Positions 45,621 to 56,256 of a stretch of 64,000 nucleotides of DNA are shown piece by piece (within the stretch, counting starts at the first letter, position 1; each line of letters starts with the position of its first letter). Location: positions 494,910 to 558,909 of the forward strand of contig NZ_ACIS01000001.1 of the NCBI RefSeq assembly GCF_000174355.1, in the 5' to 3' direction. The translations under genes and the position numbers were made by a program. The stretch is from Pseudogulbenkiania ferrooxidans 2002. GTDB lineage: Bacteria; Pseudomonadota; Gammaproteobacteria; Burkholderiales; Chromobacteriaceae. The notes below the pieces were generated by a model. It was given only the letters and a program-made list of their open reading frames with translations, ran no database searches and was not told where the DNA came from.

Positions 45621-46028
45621 TCACCAGCGCGGATGGCGGTGCCAGGGGAAGCCCGGCCAGAAATCGTCGCGGTAATCCAGGCGGTACTCCAGGTAGGCCG
45701 GGTAGTAGCGTTTGAGGAAAGCGCCTTCCAGCTCCGCCGGGCAGACGTTCTCGTAGCGCTCGCCTCGTCGCCCGACGCGCTCGCCGTTGTCCGGCGTGCA
45801 GTACTCGCGCAAGCCTTGCTCGCGGGCCGCCAGGTAGGCCTGGCGGTCGATGCCGAGGCCGAAGCGGGCGCAGGCCTCGACGTGCTTGTCCAGCCGCCAC
45901 AGTCCGTAGCCCTGGCGGCCGTCTTCCCGTCCCAGCTCGGAGGCGGGTTTGCTGCGGCATTCCTGCTCGTTGAGCGTGGCGCAACCGGCGAGCAGGACCG
46001 TCAGCGCAAGCAACAGGTAACGGGGCAT
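45621..46028 (-). CDS. DUF2799 lipoprotein
   Basis: The 135-residue protein has a lipoprotein signal (LAGC, Cys16) and several Tyr, Trp and Cys residues (ECRSKP, GYGLWRLDKHVEACARFG, YCTPDNGERVG). This resembles DUF2799, a family of unknown function. It ends in a His/Trp-rich tail WPGFPWHRHPRW. It is 32 nt downstream of the uridine kinase gene on the same strand. Confidence 0.75.
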   Translation of the reverse strand: MPRYLLLALTVLLAGCATLNEQECRSKPASELGREDGRQGYGLWRLDKHVEACARFGLGIDRQAYLAAREQGLREYCTPDNGERVGRRGERYENVCPAELEGAFLKRYYPAYLEYRLDYRDDFWPGFPWHRHPRW

Positions 46029-46060
46029 CGCTTTCTCCAGAATCCGGGAACCGTGGCGGC

Positions 46061-46687
46061 TCAGCATCGCACCGCAGCGACGCGCGCGGCGATCAGTTCG
46101 AGTGCCGGGTCGTTGGCACCGTGCGGCAGAATGACGTCGGCAAAGCGCCGGGTCGGCTCGACGAACTGCCGATGCATCGGCCGCACCGTGGTCAGGTACT
46201 GCGCGACGACCTGCTGCAGGGTTCGACCGCGCTCGGCGATGTCGCGTTCCAGACGGCGGATGAAACGGATGTCGTCCTCGGTATCGACGAACAGCTTGAG
46301 TGCCATGCACTCGCGCAGTACGGCGTCGTGCAAGGCCAGGATGCCCTCCAGCACGATCACCGGTGCCGCGGCGACAGCCTGGCTGCGCTCGGCGCGGCGA
46401 TGGCTGGCGAAGTCGTAGTGCGGCATGGCGACCGGGCGGCCCTGCTCCAGCGTGGTGAGATGCGCGCGCAGCAGCATCCAGTCGAACGCGTCGGGATGGT
46501 CGTAGTTGGTCTGGCCGCGCTGCTCTGCCGAGAGCTGCGGCTGGTCGCGGTAGTAGTTGTCCTGCACCAGCAGGGCCACGTGCTCGCGACCGATGGCCTC
46601 GACCAGGCGGCGCGTCACGGTGCTTTTGCCGCTGCCGCTGCCGCCGGCAATGCCGATGATGAAAGGGGGAGGTGGGGCTGGGGTCAT
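46061..46687 (-). CDS. udk: Uridine kinase
   Basis: The 208-residue P-loop kinase phosphorylates uridine and cytidine in pyrimidine salvage. Walker A GGSGSGKST is at about residues 15-23, followed by QDNYYRDQ, NYDHPDAFDW and the RFIRRLERDIAERGRT lid motif. The ATG at 46685-46687 is used; an upstream TTG at 46708 would add seven residues. Confidence 0.92.
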   Translation of the reverse strand: MTPAPPPPFIIGIAGGSGSGKSTVTRRLVEAIGREHVALLVQDNYYRDQPQLSAEQRGQTNYDHPDAFDWMLLRAHLTTLEQGRPVAMPHYDFASHRRAERSQAVAAAPVIVLEGILALHDAVLRECMALKLFVDTEDDIRFIRRLERDIAERGRTLQQVVAQYLTTVRPMHRQFVEPTRRFADVILPHGANDPALELIAARVAAVRC

Positions 46688-46796
46688 GGCGGGCGTACCG
46701 TCGGGCAAACACGCGCCATTCTAGAGCCTGCGAGGCATGCGGTCACGGCCGGATACCGCCGCTGGCGAGGTCCCGGCGGACGGAGCAGGGGCGGCG

Positions 46797-47435
46797 TCAG
46801 GCGAGAGGTGTTCCTACTTCCGCTTCGGCATCGTCGTACCATTGCTGCATCGCCGGCAGCTCCAGGATGTGGTCGGCGTAGGCTTGGGAGCGTGCCGGCA
46901 ACTCCACGTCGTAGCTGACAAAGCGTGTCACCACCGGGGCGTACATGGCGTCGGCAATGGTGAAATGGCCGAACAGGAACGGCCCGTTGTCCTGGTGACG
47001 GTGCAGCAATTCCTCCCACAGCTCGACGATGCGGCGAATGTCGGCCGCCGCCTCCTCGGGCACGACGAAACCGCAGTGGCGCGCAACGATGTCCATCGGC
47101 AGGTGCTGGCGCAACGCGGCAAAGCCGGAGTGCATCTCGGCGGCGACCGAGCGGGCCAGGGCGCGCTCGGCAAGGTCCTGCGGCCACAGCTGGGCCGCCG
47201 GGAAGCATTCGGCCAGATATTCGCAGATCGCCAGCGAATCCCATACCCGCAATTTGCCGTCCAGCAGCACCGGGACCTTGCCGGACGGGTTGGCGGCCAG
47301 GATGCGACTCTTGGTATCGGGCTGAAACAAGGGAATCAGCTGTTCATTGAACGGCTCGTCCAGCATCTTCAGCACCAGCCAGGGGCGTAGCGACCAGGAG
47401 GAGGAGTTTTTGTTGCCGATGACCAGGGTGAACAT
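46797..47435 (-). CDS. Glutathione S-transferase family protein
   Basis: The 212-residue protein has the thioredoxin-like N-terminal domain (IGNKNSSSWSLRPWLVLKMLDEPF, with catalytic-type Ser residues, and ANPSGKVPVLLDG before the DSLAICEYLAE motif) and an all-helical C-terminal domain (FGHFTIADAMYAPVVTRF). It is related to the maleylacetoacetate isomerase-like GSTs. The start at 47435 gives the family N-terminus; an ATG at 47450 with AGGAG upstream would add five residues. Confidence 0.88.
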   Translation of the reverse strand: MFTLVIGNKNSSSWSLRPWLVLKMLDEPFNEQLIPLFQPDTKSRILAANPSGKVPVLLDGKLRVWDSLAICEYLAECFPAAQLWPQDLAERALARSVAAEMHSGFAALRQHLPMDIVARHCGFVVPEEAAADIRRIVELWEELLHRHQDNGPFLFGHFTIADAMYAPVVTRFVSYDVELPARSQAYADHILELPAMQQWYDDAEAEVGTPLA

Positions 47436-47473
47436 GGGAGTCTCTTTCATGACAGGTGCACTCCTCATTGTGG

Positions 47474-47508
47474 AAACAAAAACGCCCCGCGGCAAGGCAG
47501 GGCGTTTG
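47474..47508 (-). terminator. Terminator of the isc operon
   Basis: Read leftwards, AAACGCCC pairs with GGGCGTTT across a G/C-rich loop and the strand continues TTTGTTT. It lies about 158 nt past the iscX stop and before the GST gene. Confidence 0.7.
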
Positions 47509-47665
47509 GGGAAAGTTCAGGGCTGGTGAACGAAATCGTCCCACAGGGATTCCCGGCGGTCATCGCCGCGCCATGAGGCCAGTGCGAGAAGCGCCGCCGT
47601 ACAAGCGGTACGGCGAGCATGACAGGACTGGGATCGGGGAGCGCAGCGGATGTATTCACAAGCTA

Positions 47666-47860
47666 TCAGGCCACTTCGTCGATCCAGGCTTGCTGGATCG
47701 CTTCCAGCACCTTCTCGCCGCCGCGCTGATGGTCATCGTCAAACTCCGGCAGCTCGACCACCCAGTTGTGCAGGTCGGTGAAGCGGATCGCGGTCGGGTC
47801 CACCTCGGGGTGGGCATCGGCCAGTTCGATGGCGATGTCGTGGATGTCGGTCCATTTCAT
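47666..47860 (-). CDS. iscX: Fe-S cluster assembly protein IscX
   Basis: The 64-residue acidic protein binds IscS and iron and tunes cluster assembly. It shows the family N-terminus MKWTDIHDIAIELAD, RFTDLHNWVVELPEFDDD and the C-terminal AIQQAWIDE. It is the last gene of the isc operon, separated from fdx by repeat element B. Confidence 0.93.
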   Translation of the reverse strand: MKWTDIHDIAIELADAHPEVDPTAIRFTDLHNWVVELPEFDDDHQRGGEKVLEAIQQAWIDEVA

Positions 47861-47875
47861 GGTTCGGCTCTCCTC

Positions 47876-48043
47876 AGAGCTTGTAAAAGAAATCGTTGCG
47901 CGCGACCCTCAGCGGGGTGAAGAGCAGCGCAGAAACCGGAATGTACTGGAGCACATGAGGATTCCTGATCGCTGAGCGATAGATTCGCACGCAGTGCGCA
48001 TGAGCCCCGATCAGGGACGCGCAGCAGATTTATTCACAAGCGT
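47876..48043. repeat. Intergenic inverted-repeat element, copy B
   Basis: About 168 bp with degenerate ends (GCTTGTAAAAGAAATC and AGATTTATTCACAAGC). In complement it contains the same roughly 58-bp block as copies A and C (CTCATGTGCTCCAGTACATT). It begins, on the leftward mRNA, immediately after the fdx TGA stop and fills the fdx-iscX gap. Confidence 0.7.
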
Positions 48044-48385
48044 TCAGTGGTTCTCGCGGGCGAGGTTGATGGTATAGCGCGGAATCTCCACCACCAGGTC
48101 CTCGTCACTGACGATGGCCTGGCACGACAGGCGCGAGTTGGCTTCGAGCCCCCACGCCTTGTCCAGCATGTCTTCTTCCAGCTCGTCAGCCTCGTTCAGC
48201 GACCCCATGCCCTCGCGCACCACCACGTGGCAGGTGGTGCAGGCACAGGACATTTCGCAGGCATGCTCGATTTCGATGTGGTTCTCGAGCAGCACGTCGC
48301 AGATGCTCTTACCGCTCTCGGCATCCTCGATCACGGCGCCTTCCGGGCACAGGTCGACGTGGGGCAGCACGATGATTCTTGGCAT
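48044..48385 (-). CDS. fdx: ISC-type 2Fe-2S ferredoxin
   Basis: The 113-residue ferredoxin gives electrons for cluster assembly. Cluster ligands are Cys43, Cys49, Cys52 and Cys88 (CEMSCACTTC and SRLSCQ), with the extra Cys47 typical of the Isc ferredoxin. It follows hscA by 9 nt in the operon. Confidence 0.96.
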   Translation of the reverse strand: MPRIIVLPHVDLCPEGAVIEDAESGKSICDVLLENHIEIEHACEMSCACTTCHVVVREGMGSLNEADELEEDMLDKAWGLEANSRLSCQAIVSDEDLVVEIPRYTINLARENH

Positions 48386-48394
48386 GGGTGATCC

Positions 48395-50254
<1,860 letters not shown>

Positions 50255-50280
50255 GGTGGTCAATCGTGTTGTAGAGGCGG

Positions 50281-50292
50281 CTTCGGCCAACC
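50281..50292 (-). repeat. Uptake-like 12-mer in the hscB-hscA gap
   Basis: Exact minus-strand copy between hscB and hscA, in context ACAGGTTGGCCGAAGCCGC. A gap this short inside an operon is notable for carrying it. Confidence 0.6.
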
Positions 50293-50299
50293 TGTGGGG

Positions 50300-50833
50300 T
50301 CAGAACAGCAGGCTTTCGATGGCGTCGCCGATTTCCTGTTCGAGTTTTTCCAGAAAGCGCAATTTTCTAACCAGGACAGCGGCACCGTCCAGATCGCCGG
50401 CGTCGTCCAGCGCCACACCGAGCTGCTGTTGCAGGGCGGCGGCGTCGCGATGCAGTTCGCGCGCCAGCTTCTCCAGCGCTTCCACGTCGTGGTCGTCCTT
50501 GGCCTCGCCGATCGCTTCGCGCCATTCCATCTGCGCCATCAGGAAATCGGCCGGCATGCTGGTATTGGTGTCTTCCCGGGTGTCGACACCGGTCAGCAGC
50601 AGCAGGTAGCGTGCTCGCGCCAGCGGCGATTTCAGGGTGCGGTAGGCTTCGTTGGCGTGTGTCGCCATCATCAGGGCGGCGCGCTTCTCGGCGTCGCCGG
50701 CGCTGGCGTAACGGTCGGGATGGACCTGCGCCGCCACGGTGCGCCAAGCGCTATCGAGCTGGCCCGCGTCCAGCGCGAAGCGGCGCGGCAACCCGAACAG
50801 GCTGAAATGGTCCTGCTTGAAGTCGAAGTTCAT
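50300..50833 (-). CDS. hscB: Co-chaperone HscB
   Basis: The 177-residue J-domain protein brings IscU to HscA. The J domain shows FSLFGLPRRFALD and the essential VHPDRYA (HPD) motif; the C-terminal three-helix domain binds IscU. The ATG at 50831-50833 gives the normal N-terminus NFDFKQDHFSLFGLP. Confidence 0.95.
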   Translation of the reverse strand: MNFDFKQDHFSLFGLPRRFALDAGQLDSAWRTVAAQVHPDRYASAGDAEKRAALMMATHANEAYRTLKSPLARARYLLLLTGVDTREDTNTSMPADFLMAQMEWREAIGEAKDDHDVEALEKLARELHRDAAALQQQLGVALDDAGDLDGAAVLVRKLRFLEKLEQEIGDAIESLLF

Positions 50834-50914
50834 GGCATCTCGCAAACAGCGCCCTGCTTTTCAGACAAAACCGACCACGAAGGTCGGTTCCGGCAGCATG
50901 GCTCTCAAGGTGAC

Positions 50915-51238
50915 TCAGACGTTGAAGCTCTCGCCGCAACCGCACTCGTTCTTGACGTTCGGGTTGTTGAACTGGAAGCCCTCGTTGAGGCCCTCCTTGG
51001 CGTAGTCGAGTTCGGTGCCGTCGAGGTAGGCCAGGCTCTTGGCGTCGGTAAACACCGTCACGCCATGGCTCTGGAAGGTCACGTCCTCGTCGCTGGCGAC
51101 GTCGACGAACTCCAGCTTGTAGGCCATGCCCGAGCAGCCCGAGGTTTTCACGCCGAGGCGGATGCCCAGGCCCTTGCCGCGCTTGGCGATGAAGTTGCGG
51201 ACATGGTCGGCCGCACGTTCGGAAAGAGTGATTGCCAT
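50915..51238 (-). CDS. iscA: Iron-sulfur cluster assembly protein IscA
   Basis: The 107-residue A-type carrier has the three conserved cysteines, Cys35 in SGCSGM and Cys99/Cys101 in ECGCGESF, that hold iron or a 4Fe-4S cluster. It follows iscU by 48 nt. Confidence 0.96.
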   Translation of the reverse strand: MAITLSERAADHVRNFIAKRGKGLGIRLGVKTSGCSGMAYKLEFVDVASDEDVTFQSHGVTVFTDAKSLAYLDGTELDYAKEGLNEGFQFNNPNVKNECGCGESFNV

Positions 51239-51286
51239 AGTCGTTCCTGCCGATGGGGCAGAGGGCAGGCGGAGCCTGCCATCCGC

Positions 51287-51670
51287 TTACTTGCCGTGTT
51301 TCTGTTTGTAGTCGCTCACTGCTGCCTTGATGGCGTCTTCGGCCAGGATGGAGCAGTGGATTTTCACCGGGGGCAGCGCCAGCTCTTCGGCGATCTCGGT
51401 GTTCTTGATCGACATGGCTTCGTCCAGCGTCTTGCCCTTGACCCACTCGGTCACCAGCGAGGACGAGGCGATCGCCGAGCCGCAGCCGTAGGTCTTGAAC
51501 TTGGCGTCTTCGATCACGCCGTTCTCGTTGACCTTGATCTGCAGCTTCATCACGTCGCCACAGGCCGGGGCGCCGACCATGCCGGTGCCGACGCTGTCGT
51601 CGCCCTTGTCGAAGGAGCCGACGTTGCGCGGGTTCTCGTAATGGTCCAGGACCTGTTCACTGTATGCCAT
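51287..51670 (-). CDS. iscU: Fe-S cluster scaffold IscU
   Basis: The 127-residue scaffold has cluster ligands Cys37, Asp39, Cys63 and Cys106 (PACGDV, YGCGSA, KIHCS) and the HscA-binding motif LPPVK at 99-103. It is separated from iscS by 196 bp containing repeat element C. Confidence 0.97.
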   Translation of the reverse strand: MAYSEQVLDHYENPRNVGSFDKGDDSVGTGMVGAPACGDVMKLQIKVNENGVIEDAKFKTYGCGSAIASSSLVTEWVKGKTLDEAMSIKNTEIAEELALPPVKIHCSILAEDAIKAAVSDYKQKHGK

Positions 51671-51724
51671 GGTGTAGTTCTCCTTGCGTGCGGGAGGGAC
51701 TGCCTCCCGCCGGTAATCTGGTTT

Positions 51725-51867
51725 AGAACCTGCTCACGATCTTGCTGCGCACCCCTGATCGGGGCTCATGTGCTGCTCGAAATCCTCATGTACTCCAGTA
51801 CATTCCGGTTCCTGCGCTGCTCTTCACCCCGCTGAGGGCCGCTCGCGACAGATCGTGAACGGGTTCT
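51725..51867. repeat. Intergenic inverted-repeat element, copy C
   Basis: A 143-bp element with 18-bp terminal inverted repeats (AGAACCTGCTCACGATCT against AGATCGTGAACGGGTTCT, 16 of 18). It holds CTCATGTACTCCAGTACATT and lies between iscS and iscU; its right end provides the last base of the iscS TAA. Confidence 0.78.
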
Positions 51868-53084
51868 TAGTGAGCGGCCCACTCGATGCTGTTGAGGTCG
51901 ACGCCGTCCTTGAACATTTCCCACAGCGGGGACAGTTCGCGCAGCTTGCCGATCTTCTCGCGCATCAGCTTGATGGTGTAGTCGATCTCTTCCTCGGTGG
52001 TGAAGCGGCCGATGGTGAAGCGGATCGAGCTGTGCGCCAGTTCGTCGTTGCGGCCCAGTGCGCGCAGCACGTAGGACGGCTCCAGGCTGGCCGAGGTGCA
52101 GGCCGAGCCGGACGATACCGCCAGGTCCCTCACCGCCATGATCAGCGATTCGCCTTCGACGAAGTTGAAGCTGACGTTGAGGTTGTGCGGCACGCGGGCG
52201 TCGATGTCGCCGTTGATGTAGACCTCTTCCATATCCTTGATGCCGTTCCACAGGCGGTCGCGCAGCATGCGGATGCGCTCGTTCTCGGTCGCCATCTCTT
52301 CACGGGCGATGCGGAAGGCCTGGCCCATGCCGACGATCTGGTGCGGCGCCAGCGTGCCGGAGCGGAAACCGCGCTCGTGGCCGCCGCCGTGCATCTGCGC
52401 TTCCAGGCGCACGCGCGGCTTGCGGCGCACGTACAGCGCGCCGATGCCTTTCGGGCCATAGGTCTTGTGGGCGGAGAAGCTCATCAGGTCGACCTTGAGC
52501 TGGCTCAGGTCGATATCGACCTTGCCGGTTGCCTGGGCGGCGTCGACATGGAACACGATGCCTTTCTCACGGCAGATCTCGCCGATCTGTGGAATATCCT
52601 GGATTACGCCGACCTCGTTATTGACGTACATCACGGATACCAGAATGGTGTCCGGGCGCAGCGCCGCCTTGAAGTCGTCGAGGTCGATCAGGCCGTTGTC
52701 CTTGACGCCGAGGTAGGTCACCTCGAAGCCCTGGCGTTCCAGTTCGCGACAGGTGTCGAGCACGGCCTTGTGTTCGGTCTTGACGGTGATGATGTGCTTA
52801 CCCTTGCTCTTGTAGAACTGGGCGGCGCCCTTGATCGCCAGGTTGTCGGACTCGGTGGCGCCGGAGGTCCAGATGATTTCCTTGGGGTCGCAGTTCACCA
52901 GCGCGGCCACGTCAGCACGGGCTTGTTCCACCGCGGCTTCCGCTTCCCAGCCGAAGCTGTGGCTGCGCGACGCCGGGTTGCCGAATTTCTCGGTCAGGTA
53001 GACCACCATCTGTTCCGCCACGCGCGGGTCGACCGGCGTAGTGGCGGAATAGTCGAGGTAGATCGGAAGCTTGAGCTGACTCAT
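51867..53084 (-). CDS. iscS: Cysteine desulfurase IscS
   Basis: The 405-residue PLP enzyme supplies sulfur from cysteine. The PLP Lys is in [12 protein letters not shown], the N-terminus [16 protein letters not shown] is characteristic, and the catalytic Cys lies in [17 protein letters not shown]. The ATG at 53082-53084 is preceded by GGAG. It follows iscR by 29 nt. Confidence 0.97.
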   Translation of the reverse strand: MSQLKLPIYLDYSATTPVDPRVAEQMVVYLTEKFGNPASRSHSFGWEAEAAVEQARADVAALVNCDPKEIIWTSGATESDNLAIKGAAQFYKSKGKHIITVKTEHKAVLDTCRELERQGFEVTYLGVKDNGLIDLDDFKAALRPDTILVSVMYVNNEVGVIQDIPQIGEICREKGIVFHVDAAQATGKVDIDLSQLKVDLMSFSAHKTYGPKGIGALYVRRKPRVRLEAQMHGGGHERGFRSGTLAPHQIVGMGQAFRIAREEMATENERIRMLRDRLWNGIKDMEEVYINGDIDARVPHNLNVSFNFVEGESLIMAVRDLAVSSGSACTSASLEPSYVLRALGRNDELAHSSIRFTIGRFTTEEEIDYTIKLMREKIGKLRELSPLWEMFKDGVDLNSIEWAAH

Positions 53085-53113
53085 TCTTAATATCTCCACA
53101 AAAGGCGTCCGGT

Positions 53114-53596
53114 TCACATGGCGCCGGTCGGCGTGACGCGAGCCCGCTGTGGCGTGGCTTCGCGCTTGTCCTGCATGACGTTGACATCCTTGGCGTGCTG
53201 CTCGGCTACCAGGCTGAACAGCGTCACCTTGGACAGGTAATCGAAAATGGTGGCGTTGAGGTTGGTCCACAAGTCGTGGGTCATGCAGCGATGGTTGTCG
53301 TGACAGTTCTCGCGCCCGCCGCACTGGGTGGCGTCCACCGGCTCGTCCACGGCGGTGATGATGTCCGCCACCGAAATCTGTTCGGCGCTCTTGGCCAGGG
53401 TGTAGCCACCGCCCGGACCGCGCACGCTTTCCACCAGTTCGGCGCGGCGCAGCTTGCCGAACAGCTGTTCCAGGTAGGAAAGCGAGATGCTCTGCCGTTC
53501 GCTGATCCCCGCCAGCGTGACGGGGCCGTTGCCATGGCGCAAGGCCAGATCCAGCATGGCGGTGACGGCGAAGCGTCCCTTGGTGGTCAAACGCAT
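53114..53596 (-). CDS. iscR: Fe-S cluster regulator IscR
   Basis: The 160-residue Rrf2-type repressor senses cluster supply. Cluster ligands are Cys92, Cys98, Cys104 and His107; the winged helix is at residues about 1-60 ([19 protein letters not shown]). As the first gene of the operon it should repress its own promoter when its 2Fe-2S cluster is filled. Confidence 0.96.
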   Translation of the reverse strand: MRLTTKGRFAVTAMLDLALRHGNGPVTLAGISERQSISLSYLEQLFGKLRRAELVESVRGPGGGYTLAKSAEQISVADIITAVDEPVDATQCGGRENCHDNHRCMTHDLWTNLNATIFDYLSKVTLFSLVAEQHAKDVNVMQDKREATPQRARVTPTGAM

Positions 53597-53628
53597 GATC
53601 TCAGTTTCCGTTGGGAATGGTTATCCGG

Positions 53629-53662
53629 ATTATACCTAATTTCCGAGTAATTTAGTCAACTA
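53629..53662 (-). promoter_or_regulatory. iscR promoter with type 1 IscR site
   Basis: Read leftwards: TTGACT (complement of 53654-53659), then TATAAT (complement of 53629-53634), 33 bp upstream of iscR. The segment TTGACTAAATTACTCGG matches the form of type 1 IscR operators and overlaps the -35, which fits autorepression. Confidence 0.7.
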
Positions 53663-53863
53663 CTGGTCGGCCAAGTTTGCTCATCTGCATTGAGGCACGG
53701 GCAGAAACCGTTTCGTCGACACCGGCTATAACTTGACTATTTTACTTGGTTTTAGTGAGGCTGGCATGTGTTTCTTAATGATCCGTGGTTGCTTGGTGTA
53801 TCATCAGTCGAACATTTGTTTGATTTTGATGCGCCGGCCACTGCCGCCGGCTGGGAGTGAGCA

Positions 53864-54985
53864 ATGCACAAGGTGGTCATCAGCGGCACGGGCCTGTTTA
53901 CCCCGCCCCATGCGGTCGGTAACGAACAGCTGGTCGCGGCCTTCAACCAGTACGCCGCCCATTTCAACGCCGAGCAGGCCGAGGCCATTGCCGCCGGCGA
54001 GGTCGAACCGCTGGCGGCGTCGAGCGCCGAGTTCATCGAGAAGGCCTCGGGCATCCGCCAGCGCTTCCTGATGGACGCGGCGGGCGTGCTCGACCCGGCG
54101 CGCATGGCGCCGCGCCTGCCCGAGCGGGGCAACGAGGCCCTGTCGCTCCAGGCCGAGATGGCGCTCGCCGCCGCGCGCGAGGCGCTGGCCCAGGCCGGAA
54201 GGTTGGCCGAAGACGTGGACCTGGTGATCGCTGCCTGCTCCAACCTGCCGCGGCCCTACCCGGCGCTGGCGATCGAGGTGCAGCGGGCGCTCGGCATCCA
54301 GGGCTACGCCTTCGACATGAACGTGGCCTGCTCCTCGGCGACGTTCGGCATCCACAGCGCGGTCAATGCCATCCAGTGCGGGCAGGCGCGCGCGGTGCTG
54401 ATGGTGAACCCGGAAATCTGCTCGGCCCACCTCAACTTCCGCGACCGCGACAGCCACTTCATCTTCGGCGATGCCTGCACCGCGGTGCTGCTGGAGCGTG
54501 CCGACCTGGCGGCTTCGGCCAACGTCTACGAAGTGCTGGGGACGCGCCTGGCCACCGCCTTTTCCAACAACATCCGCAACAACTTCGGCTTTCTCAACCG
54601 TTGCGACGAAAGCGGCATCGGCCGGCCGGACAAGCTGTTCCACCAGCAAGGTCGCAAGGTATTCAAGGAAGTCTGTCCGATGGTCGGTGAGCACATCGTG
54701 GCTCATCTGGAACAACTGGCGATCCGGCCCGACGACGTGCGCTGCTTCTGGCTGCACCAGGCCAATCTGGCGATGAACCAGCTGATCGCGCGGCGCGTGC
54801 TCGGCCGTGAGGCCGGTCCCGACGAGGCGCCGGTGATCCTGGACCGCTACGGCAATACCAGCTCCGCCGGCTCGATCATCGCTTTCCATTTACATAAAGA
54901 TCGGCTACGAACTAATGATGTGGGGGTGATCTGCTCGTTCGGGGCGGGCTACTCGGTCGGTAGCGTGGTGCTGAAGCAAGCCTGA
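53864..54985 (+). CDS. Beta-ketoacyl-ACP synthase III-like enzyme
   Basis: The 373-residue thiolase-fold enzyme has the catalytic triad of KAS III: Cys in NVACSSATFGIHSAV, His in WLHQANLAMNQLI, Asn in YGNTSSAGSI. It is longer than housekeeping FabH (about 320) and lacks fab neighbours, so it resembles accessory FabH2/DarB-type enzymes that start fatty acids or secondary lipids. The substrate is unknown. It diverges from iscR. Confidence 0.88.
   Translation: MHKVVISGTGLFTPPHAVGNEQLVAAFNQYAAHFNAEQAEAIAAGEVEPLAASSAEFIEKASGIRQRFLMDAAGVLDPARMAPRLPERGNEALSLQAEMALAAAREALAQAGRLAEDVDLVIAACSNLPRPYPALAIEVQRALGIQGYAFDMNVACSSATFGIHSAVNAIQCGQARAVLMVNPEICSAHLNFRDRDSHFIFGDACTAVLLERADLAASANVYEVLGTRLATAFSNNIRNNFGFLNRCDESGIGRPDKLFHQQGRKVFKEVCPMVGEHIVAHLEQLAIRPDDVRCFWLHQANLAMNQLIARRVLGREAGPDEAPVILDRYGNTSSAGSIIAFHLHKDRLRTNDVGVICSFGAGYSVGSVVLKQA
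54201..54212 (+). repeat. Uptake-like 12-mer within the KAS III gene
   Basis: Exact copy read as Arg-Leu(TTG)-Ala-Glu-Asp. Confidence 0.5.
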
Positions 54986-55018
54986 GCCATGCCGGCTCAG
55001 GCCATCCGGCGCCGGGCA

Positions 55019-55951
55019 TCAGACGGGCTGTGCCGAATCCTTGCGCGTGACGTGGCCGAAGTCGTGTTCGCGTGCCACGGTCAGCGCGGCCTCGCGGAAA
55101 TCGTGGGCGATGTCGGAGCGGATGCCGGTGCTCGGGTAGGCCAGCACGTACTGGTAGCGCACCTCGGTCTGGAACGGGCGCACCACCACGCCGTGCGGCA
55201 GCCACACCGGCGCGGCGAACGGCTCGACGATGGAGATGCCGAAGCCGCTCGCCACCATGGCGTAACGGGTATGCGAGGTGTGGGTGCGGATGGTGTAGCG
55301 CGGACGGATCGAGCGGTCGGGCAAATAAACCTCCTCCATGCCGCGCGACAGCGGGCCTTCCGGCAGCCAGCCGATGACATCCTGCTCGTGCAGGTCCTCC
55401 GGCACGATCATCTCTTTCTTGGCCAGCGGGTGCGAGGCCGGCATGGCGCACAGCACGTTGCCTTCCAGCAGCGGCTCCATCTCGATGCCGGCCAGCGGAG
55501 GGAAGGCCTGGCAGACGGCGATGTCGGTCTTGAGTTCCTGTAGCCGCACCAGGATTTCCGGGCTGTTGACGGTGTCGATCTTCACCGGCAGGCCCGGGCG
55601 CCGCTTCAGGAACTCGCGCAGGATCGGCGGCAGCAGCCCGGTGGACAACACCGGCTGGCAGGCCACGGTGAGGCCCTCGGACGCCTCCTGGCGGATCGTT
55701 TCCGCCGCCTGCCTGAGTCGCTCCAGGCCGAGGAAGTTTTCTTCCACGGCGCGGTAGAAGCGCACCGCCGCCATGGTCGGCTCGAGCCGACCCTTGGTGC
55801 GGTTGAACAGGCGAAAGCCCAGATCCGCCTCGAGATCGGCGATCAGCCGGCTGATCGCCGGCTGGGTGATGTGCATGCGACGCGCGGCACCGACACTGGT
55901 GCCGGTCACCATCAGACAGCGGAAGGCCTCGACTTGGCGGAAGCGGATCAT
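55019..55951 (-). CDS. LysR-family transcriptional regulator
   Basis: The 310-residue protein has an N-terminal helix-turn-helix (FRQVEAFRCLMVTGTSVGAARRMHITQPAISRLIADLEADLGFRLF) and an effector domain. It diverges from the dppA-like gene 305 bp away, so it probably regulates the peptide transporter, perhaps sensing an amino acid or peptide. It ends 33 nt after, and convergent with, the KAS III gene. Confidence 0.9.
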   Translation of the reverse strand: MIRFRQVEAFRCLMVTGTSVGAARRMHITQPAISRLIADLEADLGFRLFNRTKGRLEPTMAAVRFYRAVEENFLGLERLRQAAETIRQEASEGLTVACQPVLSTGLLPPILREFLKRRPGLPVKIDTVNSPEILVRLQELKTDIAVCQAFPPLAGIEMEPLLEGNVLCAMPASHPLAKKEMIVPEDLHEQDVIGWLPEGPLSRGMEEVYLPDRSIRPRYTIRTHTSHTRYAMVASGFGISIVEPFAAPVWLPHGVVVRPFQTEVRYQYVLAYPSTGIRSDIAHDFREAALTVAREHDFGHVTRKDSAQPV

Positions 55952-56256
55952 GGGGAAAGCTTTCTTGAATGGCTGGCATAGGCGACATTATAACAAAACC
56001 GCATTGGCTATCATTGTTTGCGAATGGATGTGATAGTTGAAGTGTGGAATACTCGGCGCGCACCAGCAGAAGTCGTCTCGGGGCCTGATAGCCGCCGAGC
56101 GTTGGCCGCACGATCTCCCTTCGGGCCCGTTCCGGGCGACATCAGGGGGAGAAAGGGCAGGGCGTGATTGTAGTGACGATACCGCCTGCACCCTATCCGG
56201 GCGCTGGCGGACTGTAAAAGCTGAAACCTTAAATACAAGCAGGGAATAGGGAAACT
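55952..56256. promoter_or_regulatory. Divergent regulatory region, LysR and dppA
   Basis: About 305 bp between divergent genes. An AT-rich stretch (ACATTATAACAAAACC, 55984-55999) next to the LysR start may hold its promoter. AATACAAGCAGGGAATAGGG before 56257 gives the dppA ribosome site. No clear palindrome was found. Confidence 0.4.
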